A stretch of 64,000 bases of DNA from Defluviitaleaceae bacterium (GCA_009787785.1 WQSR01000001.1:45662-109661), one strand, 5' to 3'; shown: positions 40,800-50,524, counted from the first letter of the stretch. Translations and numbers: made by a program. The notes: generated by a model not told the origin, from the letters alone.

Positions 40800-42095
40800 G
40801 TGAAGGAAATCGCATTATATGCCTTGGACGCCATGAAAAAAGCCGGGGCGGACAAAGCCTCTTGCCAGGCCAGCCAAGGGCGCAAGGACGAGTTTAACGT
40901 AGAGGCCAACAAATTTACCCTGTTGCGCACGCTCTTTGATGATTCGCTTTCGCTGAAGGTGTTAAAGGACGGCAAAAAGGGCACCACCACCATTAATAAG
41001 CTGGACAAGGAATCCGTGGACAAGGCCGTGGCCGACTGCGTGGCTTTGGCCGCCCAGGGCACCCCCGACGAAGCAGAGGACATCGCGCCCCTGGCCACCA
41101 ACAGGGATTTCGACCAGCGTGTGGGCGGCTGTGACACGGCGAAGCTTTTCTCCCGGGCCAAGGAATATCTGGAGCAGGTGCGCGACGAGTTGCCGAAAAT
41201 CATGATTGAGGGCATGACGGCGGAATTTAACGCCAATAATACCACCTACGCAAACACCAATGGCGTGGTCTTCAACACGCAAAACGAGTACTACAACGCG
41301 GGCTCCACCTTCCAGGCCAACGAGGGGGAGAAGACCTCCTCCTTCAATTATTATTACACCAATTTGGCTAATCTGGACAAGCCCCTGCTGGAGCTGGGGA
41401 TGCAACGCGCCCTGCTGGAGGAATCCGTCCGCTCCCTCAACCCGCGGATGTTTGAGGGCAAGCATGTGGGTAAAATCATCGTCACGCCGGCTTGCGCGGA
41501 CATGCTGTGGTATACCCTCATTGATTGCTTCCTACACGATTTTCCCATGATTCAGGGCACCAGCCGCTGGAAGGACGCGCTGAACACCCCTGTGGTACAC
41601 CCCAAGCTCACCCTGCGCAATTCGCCCCTGCACCCGCTGGTGGTAGGCGGCGAACGCTTCACCCCCGACGGCTTTGAGAGCGTGAATTATGACCTGATAA
41701 AGGACGGTGTGCTGAAATCCTTCGCCCTGTCCCTCTACGCCGCCAACAAAACGGGCCATCCCCGGGCAGGCAACGCCGCCATTTGGAACATGGAAATCCT
41801 ACCCGGCGACATGGCCCTGGCCGACATGATTAAAGGCGTGGACAAGGGCATTCTCATCAACCGCTTCTCCGGCGCGTCCCCCGGCCCCAGCGGCGACATC
41901 TCCGGCGTGGCCAAAAATAGCTTCCTCATCGAAAACGGCAAAATCTCCGACGCGTTGGTGGAAACCATGGTGAGCTTCAATCTGGTGGATGTCTTGCAAA
42001 ATGTCATCGGCGTCTCCCAGGAGGTAAACAACGACGGATATACCCTGCTACCCTGGGTCTGCCTGGATGGCGTGACCATTTCCGGGGCGAGTTAA
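40800..42095 (+). CDS. tldE: TldE/PmbA, non-catalytic partner of TldD
   Basis: The 431-residue protein matches PmbA/TldE: no HExxxH motif, FNVEANKFTLLRTLFDDSLS near the N-terminus, SGDISGVAKNSFLIENGKIS and VSFNLVDVLQNVIGVSQEV near the end. GTG start with GGAGGGAGA upstream. The pair is expected to be co-transcribed and to form one protease chamber. Confidence 0.93.
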   Translation: MKEIALYALDAMKKAGADKASCQASQGRKDEFNVEANKFTLLRTLFDDSLSLKVLKDGKKGTTTINKLDKESVDKAVADCVALAAQGTPDEAEDIAPLATNRDFDQRVGGCDTAKLFSRAKEYLEQVRDELPKIMIEGMTAEFNANNTTYANTNGVVFNTQNEYYNAGSTFQANEGEKTSSFNYYYTNLANLDKPLLELGMQRALLEESVRSLNPRMFEGKHVGKIIVTPACADMLWYTLIDCFLHDFPMIQGTSRWKDALNTPVVHPKLTLRNSPLHPLVVGGERFTPDGFESVNYDLIKDGVLKSFALSLYAANKTGHPRAGNAAIWNMEILPGDMALADMIKGVDKGILINRFSGASPGPSGDISGVAKNSFLIENGKISDALVETMVSFNLVDVLQNVIGVSQEVNNDGYTLLPWVCLDGVTISGAS

Positions 42096-42115
42096 AAAGT
42101 TTGACAAAAACTACC

Positions 42116-42142
42116 AAAAAAGCCGCTTTCGCGGCTTTTTTA
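42116..42142. terminator. Bidirectional terminator between tldE and ppdK
   Basis: AGCCGC-TTTC-GCGGCT is flanked by A-run and T-run on both sides, so it can stop transcription from tldE (+) and from ppdK (-). Confidence 0.8.
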
Positions 42143-42155
42143 TTGAAGTTTTGGT

Positions 42156-42198
42156 CGAGCTTTTTCAAAAGCTCGTGGGGTGTGGGGCAAAGCCCCAC
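42156..42198 (-). terminator. Double hairpin downstream of ppdK
   Basis: GTGGGGC/GCCCCAC (42182-42198) and CGAGCTTTT/AAAAGCTCG (42156-42175) form two successive hairpins just after the ppdK stop. They probably act with the bidirectional hairpin beyond them. Confidence 0.55.
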
Positions 42199-42219
42199 GG
42201 TCTTTCCCTGCTTCCGTCC

Positions 42220-44850
42220 CTACTTCCGTCCCTTAATCGCGCACTGGGCGGCGGCCAGGCGTGCGATGGGCACGCGGAAGGGCGAACAGGAAACATAGTC
42301 CAGCCCGATGGACGCGCAGAAGGCGATGGAATACGGGTCGCCGCCATGCTCGCCGCAGATGCCGATTTTCAGCTTGGGGTTGGCGGCACGGCCTTTTTGT
42401 ACGGCGGTGCGCATGAGCTCGCCCACGCCGACGGTGTCAAGTTTGGCGGTGGGGTCGCCCTCATAGATGACGTTCTCGATGTAATCCTTGAGGATGCGCC
42501 CGGCGTCGTCACGGGACAGGCCATAGGTCATCTGGGTCAGGTCATTGGTGCCGAAGGAGAAGAACTCACTGCCCGCGTCAGACACGATTTTGTCAGCGAT
42601 GATACAGGCGCGGGGAATTTCTATCATGGTGCCCACGGTGTAATCCAAGGTGATACCCGCTTTGGCCACCAAGTCCTTGGCCACCCGGTCAATGATATCC
42701 TTTACGAACTTGGTTTCCTTCACATCGCCCACCAGGGGAATCATGATTTCCGGCTTGATGTCAAAGCCTTTTTCTTTCTTCACCTCAATGGCGGCCTCGA
42801 TGATGGCACGGGTCTGCATCTCACCGATTTCCGGGTAGGAAATGGTCAGGCGGCAACCGCGGTGGCCCATCATGGGGTTCAGCTCGTGGAGGGAAGTGGC
42901 CTTTTGCTTGACTTCCTCTACGGGCTTGCCCATTTCCTTGGCCATGGCGACGAAATCCGCCTCGGTCTGGGGCATGAACTCATGGAGGGGCGGGTCCAGG
43001 AGACGAATGGTCACGGGGCGGTCGCCCATGACTTCATAGAGCCCCTTGAAATCGCTTTTTTGCATGGGCAACAAGGCGTCCAGAGCGGCGCGGCGTTCCC
43101 CTTCGTTCTCCGCCAGAATCATCTTGCGCACATGGGGCAAGCGGTCATGCTCGAAGAACATATGCTCCGTACGGGTCAGGCCAATGCCGATGGCACCGAA
43201 GCCCAGAGCCTTCTTCGCGTCCTTGGGGGTGTCGGCGTTGGTGCGCACGCCTACCGCGCCCTGCACCTTTTCCACCCAGCCCATGAAGGTGCCGAAATCG
43301 CCCGCGTCGGTGTCTACTTCCACGGTCTTGACTTGGCCCAGGTAAACATTACCCGTGGAGCCGTTGAGGGAGATATAGTCGCCCTCCTTGATGGTCTCCC
43401 CGCCCAAGGTAAAGGTCTTGTTGCCCAGGCGGATGTCCTCACAGCCGGACACACAGCAGCAACCCATTTGGCGGGCCACCAGCGCGGCGTGGGAGGTCAT
43501 GCCCCCCTTGGCAGTGAGAATGCCCTTCGATACCTCCATGCCCATGATGTCGTCTGGGCTGGTTTCCAGCCGCACCAAAATGACGGCCTCGCCACGGGCG
43601 TGGGCCTGTACTGCGTCGGCGGCCTCGAAGTAAACGCGCCCTACGGCGGCACCGGGGCTGGCGGGCAAAGCCGCGCCCAGCTTTTTGGCACTCTTCAGGG
43701 AGGCGTCGTCAAACATGGGATGCAACAGCTGGTCCAGTGCCTTGGGGTCTACGGAAAGGATGGCTTCCTCTTCCGTCAGGATGCCCTCGGCCACCAGGTC
43801 GATGGCGATTTTCAAGGCGGCGTGGGCGGTGCATTTACCGTTACGGGTTTGCAGAACGAAAAGCTTGCCGTTTTCCACGGTAAATTCCATGTCCTGCATG
43901 TATTTGTAATGCTTCTCCAAATGCTTGGCGTGCTTCATGAACTCGTCGTACACGCCCTTGTTCACCTTTTCCAGCTCGGTGAAGTTTAACGGGGTGCGCA
44001 CCCCGGCCACTACGTCCTCGCCCTGGGCGTTCATCAGAAATTCGCCATACATCACGTTCTCGCCGGTGGCGGCGTTGCGGGTGAATACCACGCCCGTACC
44101 CGAGGTTTCCGACAGGTTGCCGAAGACCATTTGCTGTACATTGACGGCGGTGCCCCATTCGTAGGGGATGTCGTTCATGCGGCGGTATACGAAGGCGCGC
44201 TCATTGTCCCAAGACTCGAAAACGGCGGCGATGGCGGCGTAGAGTTGTTCCTTGGCGTCGGCGGGGAAATCCTTGCCTTGGTCGTCGCGGTAGATTTTCT
44301 TGAAGCGTTCCACCACTTCCTTCCAGTTGGCGTCGGTGAGTTGGGTGTCTTCCTTGAAGCCCTTGGATTCCTTGTACTCCGCCAAGTCATGCTCGAATTT
44401 ATGCTTCGACACACCGATAACCACATCGGCGAACATCATGATAAAACGGCGGTAGGAATCATAGGCGAACCGCCCGCCCGCGGCGGCGGCCAGCCCTTCT
44501 GCGGCGGCGTCGTTGATACCCAGGTTCAGCACGGTGTCCATCATGCCGGGCAAGGAAACCCGCGCACCGGAGCGTACGCCCACCAGCAACGGATTCTTCG
44601 GGTCGCCGAATTTCTTGCCGCTGATTTGCTCCAGCTGTACCACGCATTCGTCGATTTGCTTCTTGATGTCAGCGGAAATCACTTTGCCGTTGGCGTTGTA
44701 ATGCCCGCACGCTTCCGTGGAGACGATGAATCCATTGGGCACGGGAATGCCCAGCTTAATCATTTCGCACAGGTTGGCACCCTTGCCGCCCAGCAAGTTC
44801 TTCATGCCAGCGTCGCCTTCCTTGAACATATACACATACTTATGAGCCAT
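42220..44850 (-). CDS. ppdK: Pyruvate, phosphate dikinase
   Basis: This is a full-length PPDK of 876 residues. It starts MAHKYVYMFKEGDAGMKNLL and contains the ATP-grasp N-terminal domain, the phosphohistidine swivelling domain with catalytic His in GGMTSHAALVARQMGC, and the PEP/pyruvate-binding barrel (MGHRGCRLTISYPEI, FFSFGTNDLTQMTYGLSRDD). In anaerobic clostridia it interconverts PEP, AMP and PPi with pyruvate, ATP and Pi in glycolysis. It lies 20 bases behind rplL and is probably cotranscribed with the ribosomal protein genes. Confidence 0.97.
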   Translation of the reverse strand: MAHKYVYMFKEGDAGMKNLLGGKGANLCEMIKLGIPVPNGFIVSTEACGHYNANGKVISADIKKQIDECVVQLEQISGKKFGDPKNPLLVGVRSGARVSLPGMMDTVLNLGINDAAAEGLAAAAGGRFAYDSYRRFIMMFADVVIGVSKHKFEHDLAEYKESKGFKEDTQLTDANWKEVVERFKKIYRDDQGKDFPADAKEQLYAAIAAVFESWDNERAFVYRRMNDIPYEWGTAVNVQQMVFGNLSETSGTGVVFTRNAATGENVMYGEFLMNAQGEDVVAGVRTPLNFTELEKVNKGVYDEFMKHAKHLEKHYKYMQDMEFTVENGKLFVLQTRNGKCTAHAALKIAIDLVAEGILTEEEAILSVDPKALDQLLHPMFDDASLKSAKKLGAALPASPGAAVGRVYFEAADAVQAHARGEAVILVRLETSPDDIMGMEVSKGILTAKGGMTSHAALVARQMGCCCVSGCEDIRLGNKTFTLGGETIKEGDYISLNGSTGNVYLGQVKTVEVDTDAGDFGTFMGWVEKVQGAVGVRTNADTPKDAKKALGFGAIGIGLTRTEHMFFEHDRLPHVRKMILAENEGERRAALDALLPMQKSDFKGLYEVMGDRPVTIRLLDPPLHEFMPQTEADFVAMAKEMGKPVEEVKQKATSLHELNPMMGHRGCRLTISYPEIGEMQTRAIIEAAIEVKKEKGFDIKPEIMIPLVGDVKETKFVKDIIDRVAKDLVAKAGITLDYTVGTMIEIPRACIIADKIVSDAGSEFFSFGTNDLTQMTYGLSRDDAGRILKDYIENVIYEGDPTAKLDTVGVGELMRTAVQKGRAANPKLKIGICGEHGGDPYSIAFCASIGLDYVSCSPFRVPIARLAAAQCAIKGRK

Positions 44851-44870
44851 GGATACAATCCTCCCTTTGC

Positions 44871-45248
44871 TTATTTCAGCGTGGCTTTCGCCCCTACATC
44901 GCTCAGCTTCTTGGCCAGCTCTTCCGCTTCGGCCTTGGGCAGACCCTCTTTTAACAGCTTGGGCGCGGTGTCCACCAGTTCCTTGGCTTCCTTCAAGCCC
45001 AGGCCGGTGATTTCGCGTACCACTTTGATTACCTTGATTTTTTCCGTGCCGACTTCGCTCAGCTCCACGTCGAACTCGGTCTTCTCCTCGGCGGCTTCGG
45101 CGGGGCCTGCGGCGGGGCCGGCCATAACCATGCCTGCGGCGGCACTCACGCCAAATTCTTCCTCTGCGGCTTTAACGAGTTCGTTAAGCTCCAGCACCGA
45201 CAGCTCTTTTACCGCTTCGATGATTTCTGTGATTGTCAATTTTGCCAT
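44871..45248 (-). CDS. rplL: 50S ribosomal protein L7/L12
   Basis: The 125-residue protein shows the N-terminal dimerisation helix ([20 protein letters not shown]), the alanine-rich hinge and the conserved C-terminal domain ([38 protein letters not shown]). It forms the ribosomal stalk that recruits translation GTPases. GGAG precedes the start, 27 bases after rplJ. Confidence 0.98.
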   Translation of the reverse strand: MAKLTITEIIEAVKELSVLELNELVKAAEEEFGVSAAAGMVMAGPAAGPAEAAEEKTEFDVELSEVGTEKIKVIKVVREITGLGLKEAKELVDTAPKLLKEGLPKAEAEELAKKLSDVGAKATLK

Positions 45249-45275
45249 TTCTCGATTTCTCCTTTAAATGAATTT

Positions 45276-45794
45276 TTATTCGGGCGTCTTCGCGCCGCCC
45301 TTTTCTTCAGCGATGGCGTTTATCACCCGGGCAAAGCTGGACATGGGCGACTTGAACGAGCCCAGCAAGCGGGAAATAAGCACATCCCGGGGCGGGATAT
45401 CCGCTATGGCCTTGGTCTTGGCCGCGTCGTATACCATGCCGTCGATGGCACTGGCCTTGAACTCCAGCTTGGGCATGGCCTTCAAATGCTTGCTGACCTG
45501 GGCCGCCGCCGCCGTTGCGTCGTCGTAGGAAAACGCTATGGCTGTGGGCCCGGCAAGGTGCTCGGTAAGCCCGGCAAAATCCGTGTCTTGGATGGCGCGG
45601 GACACCATGGTGTTCTTGTACACCTTGTAGTCGATGCCCCCGGCCTGGCGCAACGACCGGCGCAACACCGTATCCTGCTCCACCGTAAGGCCCCGCGCAT
45701 TCACCAACACCACAGACTTGGCCCGGTCCAGCTTCTCGCGGATTTCCGCCACCACCACGTCCTTGGCTTGGCGGTTCTTTTCCAGATTGGTCAT
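45276..45794 (-). CDS. rplJ: 50S ribosomal protein L10
   Basis: The 172-residue protein begins with NLEKNRQAKDVVVAEIREKL and has the conserved RGLTVEQDTVLRRSLRQAGG region of L10, the base of the ribosomal stalk. AAGGAGAT lies before the ATG. The gene is preceded by an L10 leader, so the operon is expected to be feedback-controlled by the L10-L12 complex. No rplA/rplK is directly upstream, since aspA is divergent there. Confidence 0.97.
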   Translation of the reverse strand: MTNLEKNRQAKDVVVAEIREKLDRAKSVVLVNARGLTVEQDTVLRRSLRQAGGIDYKVYKNTMVSRAIQDTDFAGLTEHLAGPTAIAFSYDDATAAAAQVSKHLKAMPKLEFKASAIDGMVYDAAKTKAIADIPPRDVLISRLLGSFKSPMSSFARVINAIAEEKGGAKTPE

Positions 45795-45945
45795 GCTTGT
45801 ATCTCCTTTCTCGGAGCGTTTACATATAAAATAGCCCCGGACGCTATACCATAGTCACGGGGCTTATACACACAAATAATACGTGTCATACAAACTTCCA
45901 CGCCTCGGCAGGGATTACATCCATGGGAAACCTGCTGTCTATGGC
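45795..45945 (-). promoter_or_regulatory. Ribosomal protein L10 leader RNA
   Basis: The ~150-base untranslated region contains, in transcript sense, CAGGTTTCCCATGGATG and CCTGCCGAGGCGTGG, which fit the L10-leader consensus of Firmicutes. A terminator-type hairpin follows (AGCCCCG/CGGGGCT, 45833-45864, then ATTTTAT), as expected for attenuation by L10(L12)4. Confidence 0.75.
45833..45864 (-). terminator. Attenuator hairpin in the rplJ leader
   Basis: In the transcript AGCCCCG and CGGGGCT pair across an 18-base loop region and are followed by ATTTTAT, just upstream of the rplJ ribosome binding site. Confidence 0.65.
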
Positions 45946-45951
45946 GGATGG

Positions 45952-45980
45952 ATTATATAAAGGGGAAAAAGGGTTGTCAA
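45952..45980 (-). promoter_or_regulatory. rplJ operon promoter
   Basis: TTGACA (45980-45975) and TATAAT (45957-45952) on the minus strand are separated by exactly 17 bases: a consensus sigma-A promoter, as expected for a ribosomal operon. Confidence 0.9.
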
Positions 45981-46001
45981 GTACGCTGTTTCATGCATAA
46001 T
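45974..46001 (+). promoter_or_regulatory. aspA promoter sharing the -35 of rplJ
   Basis: TTGTCA (45974-45979) and CATAAT (45996-46001) have a 16-base spacer. The -35 hexamer overlaps that of the divergent rplJ promoter, so the two polymerases would compete. Confidence 0.5.
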
Positions 46002-46036
46002 AGCAAATAATACTTCTCCACTTGCAGGAGGCATTT

Positions 46037-47500
46037 ATGACGACCTTCACCCATACCCGCCAAGGCAAAACCCTGGAGGATTCCCTGGGCAAAATGATTA
46101 TCCCGCCGGGGGCCTATTATGGCATCAATACCCAGCGCGCACTGGAAAACTTCCCCATCACCAATTACCAGCTGCACCCGGAGCTGATTAAATCCCTGGC
46201 CATGGTGAAAAAGGCCGCGGCCTGTGCCAACGAACGCGCCCTGGAAACCAAGGCCCCCGGCATCTTCAAGCATATTGTCAAAGCCTGTGACGCCATCATC
46301 GAAGGGTACTATCACGAGCATTTCGTGGTGGACCCCATACAGGGCGGCGCGGGGACGTCGCTGAACATGAACACCAACGAGGTTATCGCCAACATCGCGC
46401 TGGTGGACATGGGCCACGACAAGCACCTCAACGCCATCATCCATCCCAACGACCATATCAACATGTCCCAATCCACCAACGACGTCATTCCCACGGCGGC
46501 GCGGATTTGCATACGCAAATTGCTGGACGAGCTATTGTCCACCATGTGCGTACTGTGCAATATTTTTCGGGAAAAAGCCGACGAGTTCGACGACGTGGTG
46601 AAGATGGGGCGCACCCATCTCCAGGACGCGGTACCCATCCGGCTGGGGCAGGAATTTGACGCCTACCGCCGGGTCATTGAACGCGACATCGACCGGATTA
46701 ATAACACGGGGAACTATTTATTTGAAGTCAACCTGGGGGCCACCGCCGTGGGCACCGCCCTCAACGCCAACCCCCGCTATATCCGTGAGGTCATCGGGCA
46801 TTTGCGCGAGATTACCGAAATCTCCAGTTTGCGCCGGAGCGAATCCTTGGTGGACGGCACGCAAAACACCGACTGCTTCACCGAGGTTTCCGCCGCGTTG
46901 AAAATCTGCGCGTTGAATATGTCCAAAATCGCCAACGATTTACGCCTGATGGCCTCCGGCCCCCACTGCGGCCTGGGGGAAATCACTTTGGAAAAGCTCC
47001 AGCCCGGTTCCTCCATCATGCCCGAAAAAGTAAACCCCATCATCCCCGAGCTGATTAACCAGGTGGCCTATCAGGTCATCGGCAACGACTTGACCGTTTC
47101 CCTGGCCTCCGAGGCGGGGCAGTTCGAATTAAATGTCATGCAACCCGTACTCATCTATAATCTTATACAATCCGTAGGCATGATGAACAACGCTTTCCGT
47201 GTCTTCGGCGAGCGGTGCGTGCGCCGCATCACCCTCACCGACCGCAACCGGGCCCGCATCAAGAGCTACGTGGACAACAGCCCCATTATCGCCACCGCTT
47301 TGGCCCCCTACATCGGCTACGAACGCGCCGGGGCCATCGCCCGCATCGCCCTGGCGGAGCGGACCACGGCACTGGAAATCTGCCTGATGGACGATACCCT
47401 GGTGAAACGCCTGGGCGGGGAGGAAAGCATCCTCAAAATCCTAGACCCCGACGGCATGACCCGCATGAGCGAACGCATGGAAATGGAAGAAGATATGTAA
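46037..47500 (+). CDS. aspA: Aspartate ammonia-lyase
   Basis: The 487-residue protein belongs to the fumarase/aspartase superfamily, with signature GSSIMPEKVNP and the catalytic-region motifs MSQSTNDVIPTAARI and KMGRTHLQDAVPIRLGQEF. GGAGTSLNMNTNEVIANIAL favours aspartase over fumarase. It converts L-aspartate to fumarate and ammonia. AGGAGG lies six bases before ATG 46037. Confidence 0.93.
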   Translation: MTTFTHTRQGKTLEDSLGKMIIPPGAYYGINTQRALENFPITNYQLHPELIKSLAMVKKAAACANERALETKAPGIFKHIVKACDAIIEGYYHEHFVVDPIQGGAGTSLNMNTNEVIANIALVDMGHDKHLNAIIHPNDHINMSQSTNDVIPTAARICIRKLLDELLSTMCVLCNIFREKADEFDDVVKMGRTHLQDAVPIRLGQEFDAYRRVIERDIDRINNTGNYLFEVNLGATAVGTALNANPRYIREVIGHLREITEISSLRRSESLVDGTQNTDCFTEVSAALKICALNMSKIANDLRLMASGPHCGLGEITLEKLQPGSSIMPEKVNPIIPELINQVAYQVIGNDLTVSLASEAGQFELNVMQPVLIYNLIQSVGMMNNAFRVFGERCVRRITLTDRNRARIKSYVDNSPIIATALAPYIGYERAGAIARIALAERTTALEICLMDDTLVKRLGGEESILKILDPDGMTRMSERMEMEEDM

Positions 47501-47506
47501 TCCGCC

Positions 47507-47543
47507 CCCCTTTCAAGGTAATCCGGTGAAAGGGGAGCTTTTT
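47507..47543 (+). terminator. aspA terminator
   Basis: CCCCTTTCA and TGAAAGGGG are perfect arms around AGGTAATCCGG, followed by AGC and six T, just after the aspA stop. Confidence 0.85.
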
Positions 47544-47577
47544 TATTACGCAAATTTCATTTGTACATTACGCGCTG

Positions 47578-47892
47578 TCAGATGGCGTTGTGCGTAAACA
47601 CAGCGATGGCGCAGGTGGGTATTACGCAAACCGCACCCAGCGGGTTGCCCCAAAAGCCGGCTTCGTTGTCTCTGATGCCGAGCGGGGTCATGGTGTCGCA
47701 ACAGGCAGAGCCTACAGGGCAGGCCGGGGGCGCGCCGATGTCAGCAAGCAAGCGAACGCAGTTGCAATCCGCGCTAAGCAATACACCGGTGAAGCCGTTC
47801 CCGGACAATCCGCCCGAGGTGGTGAAAACCGTTACGGTTTGCCCGATGTGGCGGAACATGCTTTCTACCAAGCAATCAAGATGGTGTCCCAT
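47578..47892 (-). CDS. Small Sm-like/spore-coat-type hypothetical protein
   Basis: The 104-residue protein starts MGHHLDCLVESMFRHIGQTV, followed by TVFTTSGGLSGNGFTGVLLS, a strand-turn-strand pattern like Sm-fold proteins, then a cysteine-rich part (ADCNCVRLL, CPVGSACCD). AAGGAGG precedes the start. Clostridial genomes often have such proteins of unknown role, and Cys-rich composition without a signal peptide suits a spore-coat component. This is a guess. Confidence 0.65.
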   Translation of the reverse strand: MGHHLDCLVESMFRHIGQTVTVFTTSGGLSGNGFTGVLLSADCNCVRLLADIGAPPACPVGSACCDTMTPLGIRDNEAGFWGNPLGAVCVIPTCAIAVFTHNAI

Positions 47893-48024
47893 GGTTAAAC
47901 CTCCTTAAATAGATTCCCCAAGAAAAGGGATTGTACACTTCTATCTGCATTGTATGAGCCTTGGGAAAAAAGGTGCATGATGTCCCGGGGGTAATATTTT
48001 TTTGCTATAAATCATTTTTTCCCA

Positions 48025-48053
48025 TTGCTACGCTCAAGGGTGCGTGATATGCT
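48025..48053 (+). promoter_or_regulatory. Promoter of the ABC/DUF1854 operon
   Basis: TTGCTA (48025-48030) and TATGCT (48048-48053) with a 17-base spacer lie 45 bases before the first start codon. The preceding ~130 bases hold no gene. Confidence 0.5.
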
Positions 48054-48097
48054 ATCCGGGTGTGTCAAAAACACAGAGGCACGAGAGCGAGGATTTT

Positions 48098-50512
48098 ATG
48101 TCAACCCATACGACAATAAAAAACGCCGTTCCCGCGTATATGCGGGGGGCATTCGCGGCCAACGGGGTGGGCGTGGATGATTTGATTCTGGCCATCCATA
48201 CGGACATGACGCCGGAAGGGGACTTCGCGGACGCGTATGTGGGCGTGGACAGGAACAACCTCTACATATTGTATGGAGAGGAGCGGGTGGTAAAAACCCA
48301 AGGGGCGCGGCGCATCGTTTCCGAGTATGAAACCCGGGAGCTGGTGACGTATCCCTTGAAGCATCTGGGTGTGCTGAGCACCCAGACATTGCTTTCCACC
48401 TGCCGCCTGATTAGCGACCCGGAGGGCAAAGAGGAGCCGGAGGAAGAGGAAAAAGGCAAGCAAGCCTCGGGGAAGGAAAAATTGGTGCTTCTTTTCTCCT
48501 TGGGGTGCCAAGGCTTCGTGGACCGCTTGTTAAAGGTTATCCGCAATATCAACAAGGGGGAGGACCCCCTGAAGGAAATCAAGGAGCAGGAGGAGCTTTT
48601 CTGCCTGGAATGCGGCACCCGCTTCCCCGAGCCCGACCGCAAGCTCTGCCCGAAATGTACGGACAAGATGTCCATTTTCGTCCGGCTCATGGGCTTTTTC
48701 AAATTTTACAAAAAGAAAGTGGCCACGGTGAGCGTTACCATGCTTCTTGTCACCGCGCTGTCCATTCTCGCGCCCTATGTGAGCACGCGCTTGCTCATTG
48801 ACGAGGTGCTAACCCCCCCCATCCGGCATTATGAATCGGCGGCCACGGGGGGAATCGTGCGCGATTATGACCGCGTGGCGGGCGGGGACTATATATATGT
48901 AGAAACCCTGGGGGGCGGCTGGTACGAAATGGTGGGCCTGATTGTGCTGGCCATCATGGCCATGCGCTTCGTCACCACGGCCTTTAATATGCTGTACCAA
49001 TATGTACTGGGGCGCACCATGCCCTGGATGATATATGATTTGCAAATGCGCATCTTCGAAGCCATGCAACGGCTCAGCGTCTCTTTTTATACCTCCAAGC
49101 GCACCGGGGCACTCATGAACCGGGTCAGCCGCGACGCCCGCAATATCTACTGGTTCTTCGTGGATGGCTTGCCCTTTATTGTGATTAATATTGCCATGTT
49201 TGCCGGGATTTTCGGCATGATGTTCTGGATGCATTGGCAGCTGGCTCTGATTTGTATTACCATCGTGCCCTTCGCGGCGGGGATGTTCCGTCTGCTTAGG
49301 CGTATCTTCCGCCGCATCTGGCACAAGCAATGGACCATCAATTCCCATATGAACAACATGGTTTCCGACGCGGTGAACGGCCAGCGCGTGATTAAAGCCT
49401 TCGCCCGGGAGGGGGAGGAATCCCGCCGCTTTACCGACATGGGCAACAAGCACGCCGCCGTGGATATCGCCGGGGCCAATCTGGCCTGGACGGCCTTTCC
49501 CATGATTTATCTGTTCATGTTTATCGGGCAGGTAGTGGTTACGGCCCTGGGCGGGATGATGGTTATCCGTGGGGAGATTTCGCTGGGTGTGTTAATGGCC
49601 TTCCTGATGTACCTGGGGATGCTCTACGGCCCGCTGGAGTTTCTCTCCACCGTAAGCAACTGGTGGGCGCGGTGCGTGGATTCCGCCCAGCGGGTATTCG
49701 AAGTGGTGGACGCCAAAGCGGAAATTGAAGAACCTGCCCAGCCCGTTATCCTGGAAAGCATCCGGGGCGAAATCGTCCTGGACGATGTATGGTTCCAATA
49801 CGACCCGGCCACCCCGGTGCTAAAGGGCATGAATTTGACGGTGCCTGCGGGGAAGACCTTGGGCATCGTGGGGAAAACCGGGGCAGGCAAGTCCACCATG
49901 GCGAATTTAATAGCCCGGCTCTATGACACCACAGAGGGCACTGTCAAGGTAGACGGCGTGAATGTGCGGGACATGTCCTTGTCCCAGCTGCGCGCCTCCA
50001 TCGGGATTGTTTCCCAGGATATATATTTGTTCATGGGTAGCATAGTTGAAAATATCCGCTATGCCCGGCCCGAGGCAACCATGGAGGAAGTGGTTTGGGC
50101 GGCGAAGATGGCCAGTGCCCATGATTTTATCGTGGCTTTGCCCGACGCCTATGAAACCCGGGTAGGCGCGGGGGGGCAGGAGCTTTCCGGCGGCGAAAAG
50201 CAAAGGCTGAGCATCGCCCGCACCATTATCCAAAACCCGAAAATCCTTATCCTGGACGAAGCCACCGCCGCCATGGACACAGAAACCGAGGGCAAAATCC
50301 AAACCGCGTTGAACCAGCTCCAATCCGGGCGCACTACCATAGCCATTGCCCACCGCTTTTCCACTTTGAAGGACGCAGAGAATCTCGCGGTTATCAAAGA
50401 CGGCGTGGTGGTGGAAACAGGCACCCACGAGACATTAATGCGCAAAAAAGGGGAATACCACAAGCTGTACTCCATTCAAATGGAGGGCTTGAAGGTTATC
50501 AGCATGGAATAG
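48098..50512 (+). CDS. ABC exporter 1 with N-terminal PH-like and zinc-ribbon extension
   Basis: This 804-residue half-transporter has an unusual ~205-residue cytoplasmic N-terminus: a beta-rich region, an acidic linker (KEEPEEEEKGK) and a zinc ribbon (FCLECGTRFPEPDRKLCPKC, ~residues 168-190). Six membrane helices follow (~215-520), then an ATPase domain with Walker A GKTGAGKST (~590), signature LSGGEKQR (~696) and Walker B ILILDEATAAMD. With the second ABC protein downstream it probably forms a heterodimer. Paired ABC proteins with a DUF1854 partner are known beside cyanophycin genes in proteobacteria, but no cyanophycin gene is visible here. Confidence 0.92.
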   Translation: MSTHTTIKNAVPAYMRGAFAANGVGVDDLILAIHTDMTPEGDFADAYVGVDRNNLYILYGEERVVKTQGARRIVSEYETRELVTYPLKHLGVLSTQTLLSTCRLISDPEGKEEPEEEEKGKQASGKEKLVLLFSLGCQGFVDRLLKVIRNINKGEDPLKEIKEQEELFCLECGTRFPEPDRKLCPKCTDKMSIFVRLMGFFKFYKKKVATVSVTMLLVTALSILAPYVSTRLLIDEVLTPPIRHYESAATGGIVRDYDRVAGGDYIYVETLGGGWYEMVGLIVLAIMAMRFVTTAFNMLYQYVLGRTMPWMIYDLQMRIFEAMQRLSVSFYTSKRTGALMNRVSRDARNIYWFFVDGLPFIVINIAMFAGIFGMMFWMHWQLALICITIVPFAAGMFRLLRRIFRRIWHKQWTINSHMNNMVSDAVNGQRVIKAFAREGEESRRFTDMGNKHAAVDIAGANLAWTAFPMIYLFMFIGQVVVTALGGMMVIRGEISLGVLMAFLMYLGMLYGPLEFLSTVSNWWARCVDSAQRVFEVVDAKAEIEEPAQPVILESIRGEIVLDDVWFQYDPATPVLKGMNLTVPAGKTLGIVGKTGAGKSTMANLIARLYDTTEGTVKVDGVNVRDMSLSQLRASIGIVSQDIYLFMGSIVENIRYARPEATMEEVVWAAKMASAHDFIVALPDAYETRVGAGGQELSGGEKQRLSIARTIIQNPKILILDEATAAMDTETEGKIQTALNQLQSGRTTIAIAHRFSTLKDAENLAVIKDGVVVETGTHETLMRKKGEYHKLYSIQMEGLKVISME

Positions 50513-50524
50513 TGGAGGTATAGC

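Noticed and set aside
42151..43989. A 612-codon + strand open frame opposite ppdK
   Set aside because: Antisense to a clear pyruvate phosphate dikinase; low-complexity His/Gly composition is typical of a shadow frame.
44131..45267. A 378-codon + strand frame over ppdK and rplL
   Set aside because: Antisense to two conserved genes; composition is that of a shadow.
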